A stretch of 64,000 nt of DNA from Tubulanus polymorphus. Its lineage: Eukaryota; Nemertea; Palaeonemertea; Tubulaniformes; Tubulanidae. The stretch is from assembly GCF_964204645.1 (NCBI RefSeq), contig NC_134026.1, forward strand, positions 18,062,650 through 18,126,649, written 5' to 3'. Every line of letters starts with the position of its first letter. Position 1 is the first letter of the stretch. The notes beneath the pieces were generated by a model, which was given only the letters and a program-made list of their open reading frames with translations, did not search any database and had not been told where the DNA came from. Position numbers and translations under genes: made by a program. Positions 63,930-64,000 of the stretch are shown one piece after another.

Positions 63930-64000
63930 AGCAGTACCGAATCTTGTATTGAGTTTTTCGCTTTCACTACTTGCACTGGATCCTGCACCAACTATTACTC

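Overview
The window looks like part of a large double-stranded DNA virus genome sitting in, or recently colonised by, animal DNA. Long, closely packed intronless ORFs on both strands fill about 1-7.5 kb and 14.8-63.9 kb. Most have no function I can recognise, and the usual starts are ATGs in A-rich context. Only a few core-type proteins can be assigned. They are an archaeo-eukaryotic primase next to an SF3-type helicase (8.8-11.7 kb), a PD-(D/E)XK exonuclease resembling herpesvirus alkaline nuclease (51.6-53.9 kb), a scaffold-like protein possibly related to herpesvirus assemblin/scaffold (21.6-24.1 kb), and a furin-site class I fusion-like envelope protein (14.8-17.4 kb). Giant structural or tegument-like proteins of 1542 and 1289 residues and several membrane glycoproteins complete the picture. 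This combination suggests a herpesvirus-like virus of an invertebrate, with Malacoherpesviridae as my first guess. No polymerase, terminase or proven major capsid gene lies in the window, so this placement is inference.

The DNA is not a clean viral genome. Three 5'-truncated non-LTR retrotransposon (LINE) 3' ends lie at about 13.9-14.6, 33.4-34.6 and 34.9-36.0 kb. A hammerhead-ribozyme-like motif (36.2 kb), a 93-bp perfect palindrome (13.3-13.55 kb), a MITE-like element (58.7 kb) and a tRNA-Leu(UAA) gene (7.7 kb) are also present. Several small accessory genes are broken by frameshifts or in-frame stops, while the giant ORFs are intact. This fits a young endogenous viral element, a viral genome carrying host transposons, or an assembly with local indel errors.

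Layout: 1-7.5 kb holds three minus-strand genes (two multi-pass membrane proteins and a giant protein). 7.5-8.7 kb is noncoding, with the tRNA and two identical 250-bp repeats that each hold a 19-bp hairpin, next to the primase/helicase pair; this is a candidate replication origin. 11.8-14.7 kb is a broken Shisa-like gene followed by repeats and transposon debris. 14.8-25.6 kb carries the fusion protein, a zinc-ribbon protein, a basic/acidic nuclear-type protein, the scaffold candidate and a type I glycoprotein. 26-29 kb is an accessory island of broken genes, partial duplications and short repeats. 28.9-33.4 kb is a block of unknown genes, followed by the transposon nest. 36.4-47.8 kb is a dense block of unknown, probably structural or regulatory genes. 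47.8-51.5 kb is a second accessory island (RING protein, glycoprotein with a stop before its membrane anchor, nucleoside hydrolase remnant, probable spliced gene). 51.6-63.9 kb holds the nuclease, two coiled-coil proteins, a rearranged repeat-rich stretch and the 1289-residue protein.

A 20-bp repeat (GGTTACAAGAGGAGAAATAA and variants) recurs in at least seven intergenic clusters and links the accessory islands. The pentamer TACCC is strongly enriched on the sense strand of the viral-type genes, in any codon frame.
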